In this document: in pieces, positions 12,741 through 12,789 of the stretch
Position numbering within the stretch: position 1 is the stretch's first letter
Layout of the letters: each line of letters opens with the position of its first letter
Assembly: GCA_016788805.1 (NCBI GenBank)
Contig: JAEUSE010000006.1
Coordinates: forward strand, 1 to 12,789
Direction: 5' to 3'
Origin: Candidatus Doudnabacteria bacterium
GTDB taxonomy: Bacteria; Patescibacteriota; Doudnabacteria; UBA920
Length of the DNA stretch: 12,789 nucleotides
Made by a program: the position numbers and the translations under genes
The notes under the pieces: generated by a model
What the model was told of the DNA's origin: nothing
The model's input: the letters and a program-made list of their open reading frames with translations, nothing else
Databases searched by the model: none

Positions 12741-12789
12741 ATGAAACAACGAGGATTTAGGTACTGTAGCACCTGCAAAAGTAAGCTAC
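12741..12789 (+). CDS. Partial CDS, probable zinc-finger transposase N-terminus
   Basis: The window cuts this gene after 16 codons (MKQRGFRYCSTCKSKL). The C-x2-C pair in a basic context resembles the N-terminal zinc-finger knuckle of some insertion-sequence transposases, for example the IS1249-like subgroup of IS256. Sixteen residues cannot fix the family, and other small zinc-ribbon proteins remain possible. The start is ATG 12741; the ATG at 12737 runs into a stop after seven codons. No Shine-Dalgarno is visible, and the region it would occupy is the hairpin at 12711-12738. Terminal inverted repeats cannot be checked because the right part lies outside the window. Confidence 0.45.
   Translation, partial: MKQRGFRYCSTCKSKL

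Overview
The window carries a compact, one-direction polysaccharide assembly operon (minus strand, about 12.3 down to 2.6 kb), with short accessory and repeat-rich DNA on both sides. It comes from a bacterium that uses the standard code: TGA ends several genes, including the ATPase and a glycosyltransferase. Genes are tightly packed, mostly overlapping by 4-38 nt, and GTG and TTG starts with good Shine-Dalgarno sequences are common. The chain-length protein is of the short two-helix kind seen with Gram-positive-type envelopes. I read this as a small-genome lineage, possibly Candidate Phyla Radiation such as Saccharibacteria. That placement is inference; there is no rRNA or other marker gene here.

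Left flank (1-2595). An AAA ATPase/DUF4143 gene (166-1353, +) lies between two copies of a 65-bp dispersed repeat (13-77 and 1889-1953). A second repeat pair, exactly 420 bp apart (1391-1431 and 1811-1851), brackets a small unknown gene (1592-1822, +). That gene has a near-consensus sigma-70 promoter, a dyad just upstream of the -35, and a GC-rich hairpin that buries the only Shine-Dalgarno candidate. Next come two divergent small unknown genes (1994-2293 on minus, 2345-2572 on plus).

Operon (12285 down to 2596, minus), in transcription order: Wzz-type chain-length protein with an unusual Ala/Lys/Glu/Arg-rich tail; long-form membrane UDP-HexNAc 4,6-dehydratase; membrane phosphoglycosyl transferase; GT2; GT4; Wzy-like polymerase; GT2; Wzx-like flippase. 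This is an almost complete Wzx/Wzy-dependent pathway. The dehydratase prepares a 6-deoxy-4-keto amino-sugar nucleotide. The phosphoglycosyl transferase loads a sugar phosphate on undecaprenyl phosphate, three glycosyltransferases extend it, Wzx flips it, Wzy polymerises it, and the Wzz-like protein sets length. Enzymes completing the first sugar, a BY-kinase/phosphatase pair and an attachment enzyme are not in the window. Base composition is stepped: sampled 60-base lines run about 28-38% GC in the glycosyltransferase/polymerase core, about 50% in wzx, and up to 63% in the wzz tail.

Right flank (12286-12789). A structured leader upstream of wzz contains a possible 14-codon upstream ORF whose stop touches the wzz ribosome-binding site. 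It is followed by a palindromic ATTCCC...GGGAAT repeat with two 21-bp partial units beside it. The window ends in the first 16 codons of what looks like a zinc-finger transposase, preceded by a perfect 12-bp hairpin.
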